The notes under the pieces: generated by a model
Told to the model about the DNA's origin: nothing
Seen by the model: only the letters and a program-made list of their open reading frames with translations
The model's database searches: none
Shown: positions 8,547 to 16,744 of the stretch, in pieces
How the letters are laid out: every line of letters starts with the position of its first letter
Position numbering within the stretch: position 1 is the first letter of the stretch
From: Caballeronia sordidicola
Lineage (GTDB): Bacteria > Pseudomonadota > Gammaproteobacteria > Burkholderiales > Burkholderiaceae
NCBI RefSeq assembly: GCF_001544455.2
Contig: NZ_FCOC02000019.1
Span: 1-64,000, forward strand
Reading direction: 5' to 3'
DNA length: 64,000 bases
Position numbers and translations under genes: made by a program

Positions 8547-8846
8547 ATGAAGATGAGCGTTGCGACCGAGCGCAAATCACATCCAATGCCCGAGATGGCT
8601 GCATTCGTTGCGAATTTACGTGCAGCGTTCGGATCCTCCATCGACGCGGCGGTAGCCCGTGGGAAAGCGGGCGAGCCCACTTTTTATGCGCGCGAGAATG
8701 GGCGAACAGTCGGAACTCCTCCAGTGGACGACCTCAACAGGTGGACTGCCGGTACGGATATTTGCAATCGGCATTTCTGCCGGGGATGTGACGGAAGCTG
8801 CGTGGGTACTTCCACGCGATGCAGCGAGCGAAACAACTCTGCTTGA
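8547..8846 (+). CDS. Cys-rich hypothetical protein divergent from umuDC
   Basis: The 99-residue product starts MKMSVATERKSHPMPEMAAF after a GGGAG site. Its first half is helical (AAFVANLRAAFGSSIDAAV). The C-terminal 30 residues hold a Cys cluster (CNRHFCRGCDGSC ... TRC) with C-x4-C-x2-C-x3-C spacing, like a small zinc- or iron-sulphur-binding knuckle. The gene shares its promoter region and LexA box with umuDC, so SOS induction is likely. No named family is recognised. Confidence 0.5.
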   Translation: MKMSVATERKSHPMPEMAAFVANLRAAFGSSIDAAVARGKAGEPTFYARENGRTVGTPPVDDLNRWTAGTDICNRHFCRGCDGSCVGTSTRCSERNNSA

Positions 8847-9197
8847 TGAGAACGCCATGCTATGACGTGCATCGTCGTTCGAGAGTGCGGCAAGGAACAA
8901 AGGTTACTTTAGGCCGTTTGAGCACCGTGTTCCGCCGCGACAACATTTAACCCGTGTAATCGGTGGAGTGCAATACGTAATTGCTGTTTCCAGGGTCAAT
9001 CAATGACAGACACAGACGGCCAGTTTCGGTCACTCGACATCCGTGCCTAGATAATCGAAAATCTCTTCACGGCAGCATGAACCTTCGGGCACACTACGTG
9101 GCGGAAAACTGCTGAGGTCCGCACGGAATTTGCCGGTATAGGGGAAGGGAATCGATGTGAAACAAGAAGCGCGGGAAATTCCTCGAGGCCGTTGACC
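8847..9197. other. Gap of 350 bp without a supported gene
   Basis: It contains a 14-codon frame (ATG at 9003, MTDTDGQFRSLDIRA) with no support and no clear hairpin. The sequence just before 9198 should hold the promoter of the DUF2164 gene, but no strong -35/-10 pair stands out. Confidence 0.4.
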
Positions 9198-9485
9198 ATG
9201 ACAATTGAATTGTCGAAAGAAGTCAGAGCCGATGCGATCGCATCCGTTCAGAGATTTTTTAAGGAGAATATGGAGGAGCCCATCGGCAATATTGCTGCCG
9301 GTGCGCTTCTCGGCTTCTTCCTGGAAGAAATCGGCCCCAGCATCTACAACAAAGCTGTGGCAGATGCACAAGAACGACTCCTGCAACGCATCTCGGAACT
9401 TGATTTCGAAGTTCACGAAGATGAGTTCGAGTACTGGAAAAAGTACGAAGCCCAAACGAAGGCGCGCAAGTACGTGAGTAAATGA
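9198..9485 (+). CDS. DUF2164 domain protein
   Basis: The 95-residue protein carries the DUF2164 pattern: IELSKEVRADAIASVQRFF, then EEPIGNIAAGALLGFFLEEI, GPSIYNKAVADAQERL and a short acidic tail. Members are small cytoplasmic proteins of unknown role, common in proteobacteria. The ATG at 9198 is preferred over a TTG six bases earlier because GAGG lies at a better distance. It stands alone. Confidence 0.85.
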   Translation: MTIELSKEVRADAIASVQRFFKENMEEPIGNIAAGALLGFFLEEIGPSIYNKAVADAQERLLQRISELDFEVHEDEFEYWKKYEAQTKARKYVSK

Positions 9486-9838
9486 TTGCCTCGGATATTC
9501 TCAACGGCGGCTCGTAGCTGCTACATGACGTGCAACGGCCGCAGACGAGCGACATGCTCGGTCCTCGGACGCAGTACGGCCAGGAACCGCCGGTCGACGT
9601 CAACATCCATTTTCATCAGCCACGTCTCGTTTCCCCTCGTTCAGCGGCCGCTTTGCGGCGAGCAAATTGCCTAGGGCACAGCCTCAATCCGGCCAGGAAC
9701 CGTCATTCGGACTGCCGTCGCGAACGACCGCTGCTCGCCCCACGAGGGACAGCGGCAATAGAGGACCGGCTACTCAAACTCGGTGGCGACTTCACCTCTG
9801 GGCAATAGCACCAGTCGCATCGCTCGCATTGTTCAACA
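9486..9838. other. Gap of about 350 bp with degenerate internal repeats
   Basis: No gene is supported. The motif GGCCAGGAACCG occurs twice (near 9580 and 9700), each followed by a related GC-rich tract. This resembles the decayed non-coding repeat family scattered between Burkholderia genes. It lies between the convergent ends of the DUF2164 gene and the MFS gene. Confidence 0.4.
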
Positions 9839-11095
9839 TCAACGAGAATTATGTCCCTCGGGAAGTTCGTCACGCCCGAGCAGATGAATCTGCCGTGTCA
9901 TGACGTAGATGGCCACAATAGCACCGGCGAAACCTGATGCCGCACCAACGCCGAGTGCCCAGCGTGGGCCCAGATGGTCTGCCACCCAACCCACGATCGG
10001 CGCGCCGATCGGCGTACCCCCAAGCGCGATGCCCACGCGCAATGCCATCACCCGTCCCCGCATGGCGGGTGCTGTTGAAAGCTGCATCAGGCTGTTGGTC
10101 GCATTGGTAAAGGTCAGGGCGGCTACGCCGATGACGACCAGCGCGCCGGCAAATACCCAGTAGCCCGGGGCGACGGCGGCCAGCGTGCAGCCAAGTCCGA
10201 AGATCGCGGCCCCGATTAGCAAGGACAAGAACCGTGGCCGATCGCGGCCGGCCGCAAGCAGTGCCCCCGAGACGGTACCGATGGCCATGATCGACGAAAG
10301 GAGGCCATAGCCGCGTGCATCGCTATGAAAGACACCGACGGCCATGGTCGAGATGAAGATCGGGAAATTCAGTCCGAACGTACCGATCAGGAACAGCATG
10401 ACCAGGATCGCCTTGAGGTCCGGTCGGGCCCATACATAGCGCAATCCCTCGGTGAGACCACCCTTGGTCCGGCGTGCCCGTGCGTTCGCATGCAGACCGG
10501 AGACGCGGAGCAGAAACAGGGAGGCCAGCACAGCGACAAAGCTGGCACCGTTGAGCAGAAATGCCCAGCCGGTGCCGACCGAGGCGATGATCAGACCCGC
10601 CACCGCCGGTCCGATCATTCGCGCTGCGTTGAACGAGGTCGAGTTGAGCGCGACCGCGTTCGGCAGCTCCGCGTCGCCGACCAGCTCTGCCACAAAGGTC
10701 TGGCGCACGGGCCCATCGAACGCAGAAGCACAGCCGAATAGAAAAGCGAATACGTAGACGTGCCATAGCTGGACTGCACCGATGACGGTGATAATTCCCA
10801 GTGCCAGGGCAAGTACTCCCATCGCCGCCTGGGTCGCCATCAGGAGCTTGCGCTGGTTGTAATGATCGGCAGCGAAGCCTGTCCAGGGCAGCAACAGAAG
10901 CTGTGGCCCGAATTGGAACGCCATGACGGTCCCAACGGCCGACGCATTGTGATGCGTGAGCTGGGTCAGCACCAACCAGTCCTGCGCGGTGCGTTGCATC
11001 CACGTTCCTACATTCGAGACCAGCGCACCAGCCGCCCAAATGCGGTAATTGGAGTTTCTCAGCGAACGGAAGACGTCCCCGGCAGCCGCACTCAC
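9839..11095 (-). CDS. MFS transporter of the EntS (enterobactin exporter) type
   Basis: The 418-residue protein has about twelve membrane helices. The N-terminus is typical of this group (FRSLRNSNYRIWAAGALVSNVGTWMQRTAQDWLV). The inter-helix motif GFAADHYNQRKLL corresponds to the MFS motif GxxaDrxgrR. Such proteins export siderophores, drugs or metabolites by proton antiport. It is the last gene of a four-gene minus-strand operon (MarR, isochorismatase-like, small membrane protein, MFS) and overlaps the upstream gene by four bases. The substrate cannot be told, but a MarR regulator suggests a toxic or aromatic compound. Confidence 0.85.
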   Translation of the reverse strand: MSAAAGDVFRSLRNSNYRIWAAGALVSNVGTWMQRTAQDWLVLTQLTHHNASAVGTVMAFQFGPQLLLLPWTGFAADHYNQRKLLMATQAAMGVLALALGIITVIGAVQLWHVYVFAFLFGCASAFDGPVRQTFVAELVGDAELPNAVALNSTSFNAARMIGPAVAGLIIASVGTGWAFLLNGASFVAVLASLFLLRVSGLHANARARRTKGGLTEGLRYVWARPDLKAILVMLFLIGTFGLNFPIFISTMAVGVFHSDARGYGLLSSIMAIGTVSGALLAAGRDRPRFLSLLIGAAIFGLGCTLAAVAPGYWVFAGALVVIGVAALTFTNATNSLMQLSTAPAMRGRVMALRVGIALGGTPIGAPIVGWVADHLGPRWALGVGAASGFAGAIVAIYVMTRQIHLLGRDELPEGHNSR

Positions 11096-11421
11096 GAATG
11101 TTCCGGCGCATTGCCGCCGTGAAACCGGCCAAACAGCCGCGCGGAAAGCAGCCCAATGGCCAGGACGCCGAGCCCGAACGCAACGGCATCGCTCGTGCTC
11201 CTCAGGTCAAAATCACCGACGCGACAAATGAGCACATAGCCGGCGATCAGATTGAGAAACCCCCAAAGCACATTCACGGTTGATGAGGACATACCTTGCC
11301 CCGGCGGTTTTGCGAACGGACTCTGGAACGGTTCGCCCTTCACGCCGGCGATGAAGTGCGGCACAGCGTTCGTGAGAAAGGCAGCGCCGAAGAAGTAGGA
11401 GACAAGTTGAAGCCATTCCAT
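11092..11421 (-). CDS. Small membrane protein in the MarR operon
   Basis: The 109-residue product has hydrophobic segments at about residues 5-25 (LVSYFFGAAFLTNAVPHFIAG), 49-66 (VNVLWGFLNLIAGYVLI) and 79-96 (AVAFGLGVLAIGLLSARL). A His sits inside the first (AVPHFIAG). It looks like a three-helix inner-membrane protein. No catalytic motif is visible. It overlaps the MFS start and follows the isochorismatase-like gene by two bases, so all are one transcript. Confidence 0.7.
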   Translation of the reverse strand: MEWLQLVSYFFGAAFLTNAVPHFIAGVKGEPFQSPFAKPPGQGMSSSTVNVLWGFLNLIAGYVLICRVGDFDLRSTSDAVAFGLGVLAIGLLSARLFGRFHGGNAPEHS

Positions 11422-11423
11422 TT

Positions 11424-11987
11424 TCAGGCGCTCCTTTTTGCCAGCAAATCGATGATGTCTTGAGCCGTACCCGTTTCGCCCAGCTTCGGGAAGACGTTTT
11501 TGATGCTGTAGTCGTGCGCCTCGGGACGCGCGTTAGTCATGGCGTCGAGGGCCAGGGTCACGTTGAATCCCTGCTCATATGCCTGACGGGCTGTCGCCTC
11601 GACGCCGGTCCCGGTGGCGACGCCGGTGACAACGACCTGGGTGACGCTCAGTGCCTTCAGCCGGCCTTCGAGATCAGTGCTGGCGAATGCGCCCCAGGTT
11701 CGCTTCGTTACGACGATATCACCGGGCTGCTGATGGAGTTCGGGGATGAAGTCGGTCCATCCAGTGGGGAACGATTCGATGTGACGTGGCCGCTCGGTGC
11801 GGCCCGGTGCTACCCCGGCGACGTTGACCAGTACTACCGGCAAGCCGCGTTCACGGAACGCGTCGAGCAGTACGCGCGAACGATTCACGATCCCGTCGAT
11901 GGGATGGGCAAAGGGGGAGCCGACAATGCCTTTTTGCAGGTCAACGATGATAAGCGCAGTGTTCGAATCGAGCGAGGTAAGGGCCAT
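11424..11987 (-). CDS. Isochorismatase-family protein lacking the catalytic cysteine
   Basis: The 187-residue protein has the cysteine-hydrolase (isochorismatase/nicotinamidase) fold. Asp16 in ALIIVDLQKG and Lys95 in VVTKRTWGAF match the first two members of the catalytic triad. The third position, normally Cys in TGxxTxxCVxxTA, reads TGVATGTGVEATARQAYEQGF, so Gly128 replaces Cys. The usual thiol chemistry is therefore not possible. Other members with this GVE variant exist, so it is a subfamily trait rather than a fresh mutation. It is the second gene of the MarR operon. Confidence 0.8.
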   Translation of the reverse strand: MALTSLDSNTALIIVDLQKGIVGSPFAHPIDGIVNRSRVLLDAFRERGLPVVLVNVAGVAPGRTERPRHIESFPTGWTDFIPELHQQPGDIVVTKRTWGAFASTDLEGRLKALSVTQVVVTGVATGTGVEATARQAYEQGFNVTLALDAMTNARPEAHDYSIKNVFPKLGETGTAQDIIDLLAKRSA

Positions 11988-12017
11988 GTTAATTTCCTGA
12001 AAGGGTCTGGGAATGGC

Positions 12018-12470
12018 TTAGAAGTCGGCGAGCCGCTGCAGCAGTTTCACCGCGGCCGCGAGTGCCTCCTGTTCTTGAGGAGAGAGTTGTGCTTTAAGGG
12101 CACGGACCAGCCAGTCGTCTTTGGCGGCCCTACTCTCCTTGAGGGTTTTTCGAAAGCTAGGCGTTAAATCGATGAGGCTTTGCCGACCATCGGTCGGGTC
12201 GGGTTCGCCACTTATGGCCCCCATCGCCTCCAAACCGGCCACTGTGATGCGCATGGATTGCGGGCGCACGCTTTCCGCCCGCGCAAGCGCGGATACGGTT
12301 GCGGGCCCGTCGCGATCCAGGCGGAGTAGCACCGACTTCTGAGCGGATGTGAAGTCTCCTGGATGCGCCTGCTCCCGCAGCCGGCGGGTCAATTTGCCTA
12401 GGGAAATACGCAGTTCGCCTGCGAGCAAGGCCGCCGATGGCGCATCGGATGTGAGAGATGACTTGATCAT
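12018..12470 (-). CDS. MarR-family transcriptional regulator
   Basis: The 150-residue protein starts MIKSSLTSDAPSAALLAGEL. It has the MarR winged-helix core: LTRRLREQAHPGDFTSAQKSVLLRL, then a recognition region (TVSALARAESVRPQSMRITVAGLEAMGAI) and the wing DPTDGRQSLIDLT. Such dimers bind a palindrome in their own promoter and release it on binding small phenolic ligands. It heads the operon, 30 bp before the isochorismatase-like gene, and probably represses it. An upstream frame to 12554 is considered untranslated leader. Confidence 0.87.
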   Translation of the reverse strand: MIKSSLTSDAPSAALLAGELRISLGKLTRRLREQAHPGDFTSAQKSVLLRLDRDGPATVSALARAESVRPQSMRITVAGLEAMGAISGEPDPTDGRQSLIDLTPSFRKTLKESRAAKDDWLVRALKAQLSPQEQEALAAAVKLLQRLADF

Positions 12471-13198
12471 GCTCCGATCATACGTGAGCACAGTCAAACT
12501 GTACAGACAAGCTGTAGTAATGATTGGATGGACGAGCAAGCGCTGTCGGTACATGCGGGTCGATCTACCGAGGCTTTACTTCTGGACGTCCGCTAAGAGT
12601 TCGTTCACCAATTGGCGGCTACGCGCGGTAACCCCAGCTTGAGAAGGATCTGGCGAATCCACGGGCACCGATCAGCTTGCGGCAACCAATACCCGCCTCC
12701 TCTATGACAGAGTTGTGCGCTTGATATACACCAATGGGTACTGGGAGGACAAAGGGGGTGCAATGCTAAACGGACACAACCATCGTCGGCTATCGCAGGT
12801 GGCTTAAGGCTGTTTATGCCCAACTCCAGCCGTTCGTCAGTCGAGTTTGATCGGCTGCTTCGGGTCGGAAGTACGCGCTGGCGACTGGCCGCTTCAGGGC
12901 AGCGAAATTCCACTGGCCGCTTTCTGGCGATGAGTTTGAACCGCGGACTGACGCAGCCCGACCCACTATGGCCTTTCGACTCGTAGCGACTGCAACGACA
13001 GGTTCCGACCCGTTAAGAGCTTGGACCCTATCCAGCAAAGCCTCGATTAATGGTCGATGGGCCGAATCAGCCGCCTATCGCGCCCGGATTTTTTGCGCTC
13101 GCGTGATCAAGCAGTTTACGCTTTCTAATCTAGCTATCCGCGATCTTGTCTTAGAATTCGCGTCAAACTGTTCTTGAACGATAGTAGGAGTTTGATGG
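12471..13198. other. Long intergenic region (about 730 bp) with decayed Burkholderia-type repeat sequence
   Basis: The first 100 bp must hold the MarR operon promoter. The stretch 12820-12910 (GATCGGCTGCTTCGGGTCGG and similar) resembles the degenerate intergenic repeats of Burkholderiaceae. No frame has a good start site or a domain. I see no transposase fragment. Confidence 0.4.
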
Positions 13199-13423
13199 AT
13201 GGCGGGCAAGATTGAGCTTTACGTGAGGGACCATGCGCCGGCGCAGAGGGGTTTGATAATGATCGACGGCAGGAACCGCGGCGAATGGCAAGTGATTGAA
13301 AATCAGGTTGTTGCGCAGGTGGATGGCGGACCGGTGTTTCAAGGGACAATCAAGCAAGTGGTGGCACAGGTTGAGTCGGCTCTTCGCACAGCAAAGAACC
13401 CGCTTAACTTAAATCCGGATTAA
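13199..13423 (+). CDS. Hypothetical protein, 74 residues
   Basis: An AGGAG lies eight bases before the ATG. The product is predominantly beta (KIELYVRDHAPAQRGLIMIDGR, GEWQVIENQVVAQVDGGPVF) with a helical end. It may be a small DNA- or protein-binding domain, but no family is recognised. Its last 20 bases overlap the 3' end of the recombinase-like gene on the other strand. Confidence 0.45.
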   Translation: MAGKIELYVRDHAPAQRGLIMIDGRNRGEWQVIENQVVAQVDGGPVFQGTIKQVVAQVESALRTAKNPLNLNPD

Positions 13424-14366
13424 CCGTCTTCCTGGACTCCTCGATGGGCTCCAGCCCAGAAAGTTCGAGCGTTTGACGTAATCTCGCGGCAGTTCGATGG
13501 CTCGAAAGCCCGAGCAGATTGCTGACTTGCTCGTTGGTGCAGCCGGCGATGATATGCCGGCGCCCGTACGTGTTTCTGAGCAACCGAGGACTCATGTCGG
13601 CCGCCGTCACTTTGATTTTTTCAAGCGCGTTTCGGACACTCTTGCCCAACGTGTCATCTTTCATCGGCTTGCCGGTCCCTGTTGCTATAAAAAGATAGCT
13701 TGTAGGGCAGGCGATGTTTTTGCGCGCTACGACATACTCGCGAAGAACATCGATGCAGAAAGGTTCGAGGGGCACGCGGCGCGCGATGCGCGGTCCACGC
13801 TTTTTCACATAAACGTCAGGTCGCAGACCGTCGACATTTAGGTCATCAAGTCCGAGTTGGCGGCATTCGGCCGCTGTAATTCCAGTGCCCAAGAACATGG
13901 CGACAATCGCCACGCTTCGGAGTTCTTTGAACGTCGACTCCGCGGCCGTGACGCACGTGAGCTGCAGGCGTTTATCGTTGGTTTCTGAAAGGAAGACCGG
14001 AGTCGGCTCGTCTTCCGGCCAGGCTTGGCCAACGAGCATCAACGACGCAGGATTGTCTTTGCGTACTTCCATTGCCACGAGGTGACGCGAGACGCGATCG
14101 ATGAGTTTGAGGTAACGAAGCTGCGTCGTCGTATCTGGGCGCGCCTCCTGGCCAAGCGTGTTGAAGAAATTGTCGATCTCTGCCGCGCCGAAGGTGGCCA
14201 CCGTCTTGCCATGGGTCGCGAGGTGTCGATGGAACCGCGCGAACATTGACCGATGTTGAGTGATTGACTGTTCAGCGAATGGACGCCGGTCCGCGCCAAC
14301 AGCATCGTTTCGCTGCCATTCGTCGTACGCCGCTTGCGGATCGTTTAGCCAATCGAAATCGTTCAT
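13404..14366 (-). CDS. Tyrosine-recombinase-like protein lacking catalytic residues
   Basis: The 320-residue protein has the two-part layout of XerC/D-type integrases. An N-terminal SAM-like core-binding region (QSITQHRSMFARFHRHLATHG) is followed by a catalytic-type domain. The conserved boxes are recognisable but mutated. Box I reads GTGITAAECRQL, with Thr164 in place of the first Arg. The HxxR box reads SPRLLRNTY, with Arg for His. The LGH box reads LLGLSSHRT, with Leu for His. No tyrosine follows, so the nucleophile is missing. The frame is otherwise intact, suggesting a DNA-binding role or a recently inactivated enzyme. Its ATG overlaps the stop of the upstream frame (ATGA at 14363-14366). 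Confidence 0.7.
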   Translation of the reverse strand: MNDFDWLNDPQAAYDEWQRNDAVGADRRPFAEQSITQHRSMFARFHRHLATHGKTVATFGAAEIDNFFNTLGQEARPDTTTQLRYLKLIDRVSRHLVAMEVRKDNPASLMLVGQAWPEDEPTPVFLSETNDKRLQLTCVTAAESTFKELRSVAIVAMFLGTGITAAECRQLGLDDLNVDGLRPDVYVKKRGPRIARRVPLEPFCIDVLREYVVARKNIACPTSYLFIATGTGKPMKDDTLGKSVRNALEKIKVTAADMSPRLLRNTYGRRHIIAGCTNEQVSNLLGLSSHRTAARLRQTLELSGLEPIEESRKTVNPDLS

Positions 14367-15140
14367 AAAATAGATATACTGGAATTGCGTTTTCCCCAAT
14401 ATATACGAAGCTGCGCTTCGCAAACCCCGTCATCAAAAGGGAGGGGCCACCAATGCTGAACTTTCTTCATCTCGCGCAGACAATCTTCCGGGCCACCTAC
14501 TACCACGCGCGCCGAACTGGCCAGCATTAGATTGACGCTTAGGCCAAAGTCTTCGACGACGTATCCACGCGCGCACATAGGGAGGGAAGAGGCCGGATCG
14601 GACGTTTCAGCGATCTGTTCAACAAGCGCTCGAGCGTCGGAGCGATACGCCCATAGGCTTGCCGAGTGCGGCCGCAAAACCAACCTCAAACGCTGTACCG
14701 CTGTCTGGCTCACCGAGCCCACGAAAATCGTTCAGGTTCGCCATGACCATGTCAGCGGATCGGATCGCATCGATGTTCGCGCGACAGATCCATGCCGCTT
14801 TCTCAGCGGGGCCTAAGTTTGACGGTGCTTCGTTGTCGAACGGATACATGCCGAGAAAACCTTCCTCTCGACACAGGCCTTTTAGATAAGCTCCGTGATC
14901 TACTGCATCGATTCGGAATACGTCGAAACCAGCGAGATACACACGCAAGGTCCCCGCGGCCTTTTCGATAGGTAGCGGTGCCGGCCGGATGTGGCCAGCT
15001 TCAATTCGTTTTCGCAACCGCGCAATCTGCTGCCGGACAGCCAACACGCTTTTGCCAAGATTCGAAGCGATTACGTCGATGTCGTGGCCTTCGTCGAGCT
15101 GCTGGCTGAGAGCCTGCAGTGCCTTGGTAGGGTTAGGCAT
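14363..15140 (-). pseudogene. Nucleoside 2-deoxyribosyltransferase-like gene with N-terminal HTH-like segment, frameshifted
   Basis: The first frame (15140 to 14619) starts MPNPTKALQALSQQLDEGHD after a GAGGAATGA site. Residues 1-50 form a helix-turn-helix-like segment (IDVIASNLGKSVLAVRQQIARL). A deoxyribosyltransferase fold then begins (RVYLAGFDVFR ... MYPFDNEAP ... ICRANIDAIRSADMVMANLNDFRG ... DSGTAFEVGFAAALGKP). After GKP the conserved continuation WAYRSDARALVEQI lies in another frame (to 14363), so about two bases are missing near 14650. The second frame contains DFGLSVNLML, which supplies the Asn-containing dimer motif. Family enzymes exchange bases on deoxyribose. Confidence 0.7.
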
Positions 15141-15222
15141 TCATTCCTCGTTATGTTTTGATCAAGCATGTCAGTGGTTAGAATATCGCCAAGACGTGCA
15201 TGTCAAGTCCGCTGGAGTTCTG

Positions 15223-15624
15223 ATGAGCATTCAACTAAGCAACCGGTGCAGGACATCTCTCTACCGAGTCATCTTCGGAAAACCGAAGAGTAGCGATGAA
15301 AGCGTTGTCTTTTTGATGGCCGGAGGCAGGGAAGCGGCGAACCGACGTGCGATAAGAACGCTCGCGGTGCTGTTCGACATGCCAGAAGCGGACGTCTATC
15401 TATACAACCTCGCATCGTTTGCCGATTTGGTCGGCTCGGGTGTGAGCGACGACGAAGACGTGCGAGTTTTCGAAACCGGCTGGAAAGGGGCGGAAGTGAG
15501 CGCATGGGTCGAACATCCTCTGTTTCTCACAGACGACACATCGCTTCTCTGGAAGTGGACCGAGCTATGCGCTGATATCGCTAAAACGAAGGCGCTGGAC
15601 GCTATCAAGCGAGCGAACCGGTGA
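15223..15624 (+). CDS. Hypothetical protein divergent from the deoxyribosyltransferase gene, 133 residues
   Basis: The start MSIQLSNRCRTSLYRVIFG follows a GGAG site five bases upstream. The protein is soluble. It has an N-terminal beta-alpha-beta look (DESVVFLMAGGREAANRRAIRTLAVLFDM) and a Trp-rich C-terminal part (GWKGAEVSAWVEHPLFL, LLWKWTELCADIAKTKAL). No family is recognised. The 82-bp divergent spacer to 15140 suggests shared regulation with the deoxyribosyltransferase-recombinase pair. Confidence 0.5.
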   Translation: MSIQLSNRCRTSLYRVIFGKPKSSDESVVFLMAGGREAANRRAIRTLAVLFDMPEADVYLYNLASFADLVGSGVSDDEDVRVFETGWKGAEVSAWVEHPLFLTDDTSLLWKWTELCADIAKTKALDAIKRANR

Positions 15625-15729
15625 TCGCCCGAAACCAACCCATGTCGCACGGCGCGAAGGTTTTAGCTTGTTCGTCCTGGTGAGAAACGCCAACGCCTGC
15701 GCACCTCGTTATAGACGACGGATCAAAGC

Positions 15730-15954
15730 TTATAGTCCAAGCGGTTGCTGATTGAGCGCCAAGCTGAGTGATTCGTTTTGTGCAGGCGATAACGTGTTGG
15801 CCAAGACGGTTTCTTCGCGGTTATAGATCATTGCACCGTAAATGTCGGCAAGCACGCGTGCGCGGGGGCAGAGTGCAGCGTCCTCACCCGACGCTTGATG
15901 CTCACGCCAGTAGTTGATCGCATCTTCAATCTGTCCAATGGTGTAGGTATTCAT
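15730..15954 (-). CDS. DUF3717 domain protein
   Basis: The 74-residue product matches DUF3717: MNTYTIGQIEDAINYWREHQ, then ALCPRARVLADIYGAMIYNRE, then LSPAQNESL. This is a small family largely confined to Burkholderiales, with no known function. It follows imuA by 34 bp on the same strand and may be part of the SOS-controlled transcript. Confidence 0.8.
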   Translation of the reverse strand: MNTYTIGQIEDAINYWREHQASGEDAALCPRARVLADIYGAMIYNREETVLANTLSPAQNESLSLALNQQPLGL

Positions 15955-15988
15955 GGCGATTACTTAGAAAAGGCCGTTCGATATTAGG

Positions 15989-16705
15989 TTAGGGTGCCGA
16001 AACGTCGGCTGGCGTAACGATGGGGGACGTGCCCGCCTCCCTGACCAGGAATTCCCGCGATCTTCGTCCAAACGAGCTGACCAACGAGGGCGCCGGATCC
16101 ACTGGCAGGACGAAACTTCCGTTGCCGATAGGCCCCTTGCGTTTGATCACTTCGACCGCGACGCCGTTTTCGGCTGGCCGTAGCGCGAGCCGTAGCGATG
16201 CCGGAGAGCTATCTTGTGCACTCGCGAGCGGCCTCATCAGCACAAACAACGTTTCATTTGACTGCGCCGCAAGAATTAAGCGACGTAGTGACTCACCTCG
16301 GATGTGTTGTTGCCAGAAAAGCACCGCACCAAAGCTGCCGGCCTTCAGAATTTGTTCAGCGGACCACAGGGCGTCCGCTGTTTTCTTCGGCGTGATCCAC
16401 ACAAGCTTCGATGAATCAATTCCCATATACATAAACGCTTGTATATTCGGCACCTGAGGGGGCTGGATCAGTGCAATCGGTTTACCTGCCAACGACGCTA
16501 GCGTGGGTCGTAAGATGCGCATTTCGCCAATACCCGACTGAGCGGTCAGAAACTCAACCAACGTACTGACGGGCCAGCCGCCGCCTGGCAGTTCTGCCGA
16601 CAGCGCCTCGTAGCCGGTGTCGATGACCCTCCTCGCAGTGCGAGCTAGTTGCGATCCTCTCCACAACGATGGGTGGATCTTTTCGTAGTCAGAAAGCGCC
16701 GACAT
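15989..16705 (-). CDS. imuA: ImuA, translesion-synthesis accessory protein (orphan)
   Basis: The 238-residue protein starts MSALSDYEKIHPSLWRGSQLA. It has the RecA/SulA-like core of ImuA: PGGGWPVSTLVEFLTAQSGIGEMRILRPTLA, then LIQPPQVPNIQAFMYMGID, then WSAEQILKAGSFGAVLFW. ImuA normally works with the inactive Y-polymerase ImuB and the error-prone polymerase DnaE2, encoded as imuA-imuB-dnaE2. Here neither partner follows; only a DUF3717 gene does. The start at 16705 places the LexA box just upstream, whereas a longer frame to 16804 would translate through the operator. Confidence 0.85.
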   Translation of the reverse strand: MSALSDYEKIHPSLWRGSQLARTARRVIDTGYEALSAELPGGGWPVSTLVEFLTAQSGIGEMRILRPTLASLAGKPIALIQPPQVPNIQAFMYMGIDSSKLVWITPKKTADALWSAEQILKAGSFGAVLFWQQHIRGESLRRLILAAQSNETLFVLMRPLASAQDSSPASLRLALRPAENGVAVEVIKRKGPIGNGSFVLPVDPAPSLVSSFGRRSREFLVREAGTSPIVTPADVSAP

Positions 16706-16713
16706 ATCTATAC

Positions 16714-16729
16714 CTGTGTTTTTATACAG
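16714..16729. promoter_or_regulatory. LexA box upstream of imuA
   Basis: CTGTGTTTTTATACAG is a perfect CTGT-N8-ACAG operator. It is 8 bp before the imuA start and overlaps an AT-rich -10-like region (TATACTGTAT on the minus strand). An IS6-family end begins 15 bp further upstream, so the element may have replaced part of the original promoter. Confidence 0.88.
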
Positions 16730-16744
16730 TATAGTACTTCCGTT

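Noticed and set aside
13199..15624. The recombinase-like gene as an active phage integrase with attachment sites
   Set aside because: No catalytic Tyr, no direct repeats or tRNA nearby, and no phage genes.
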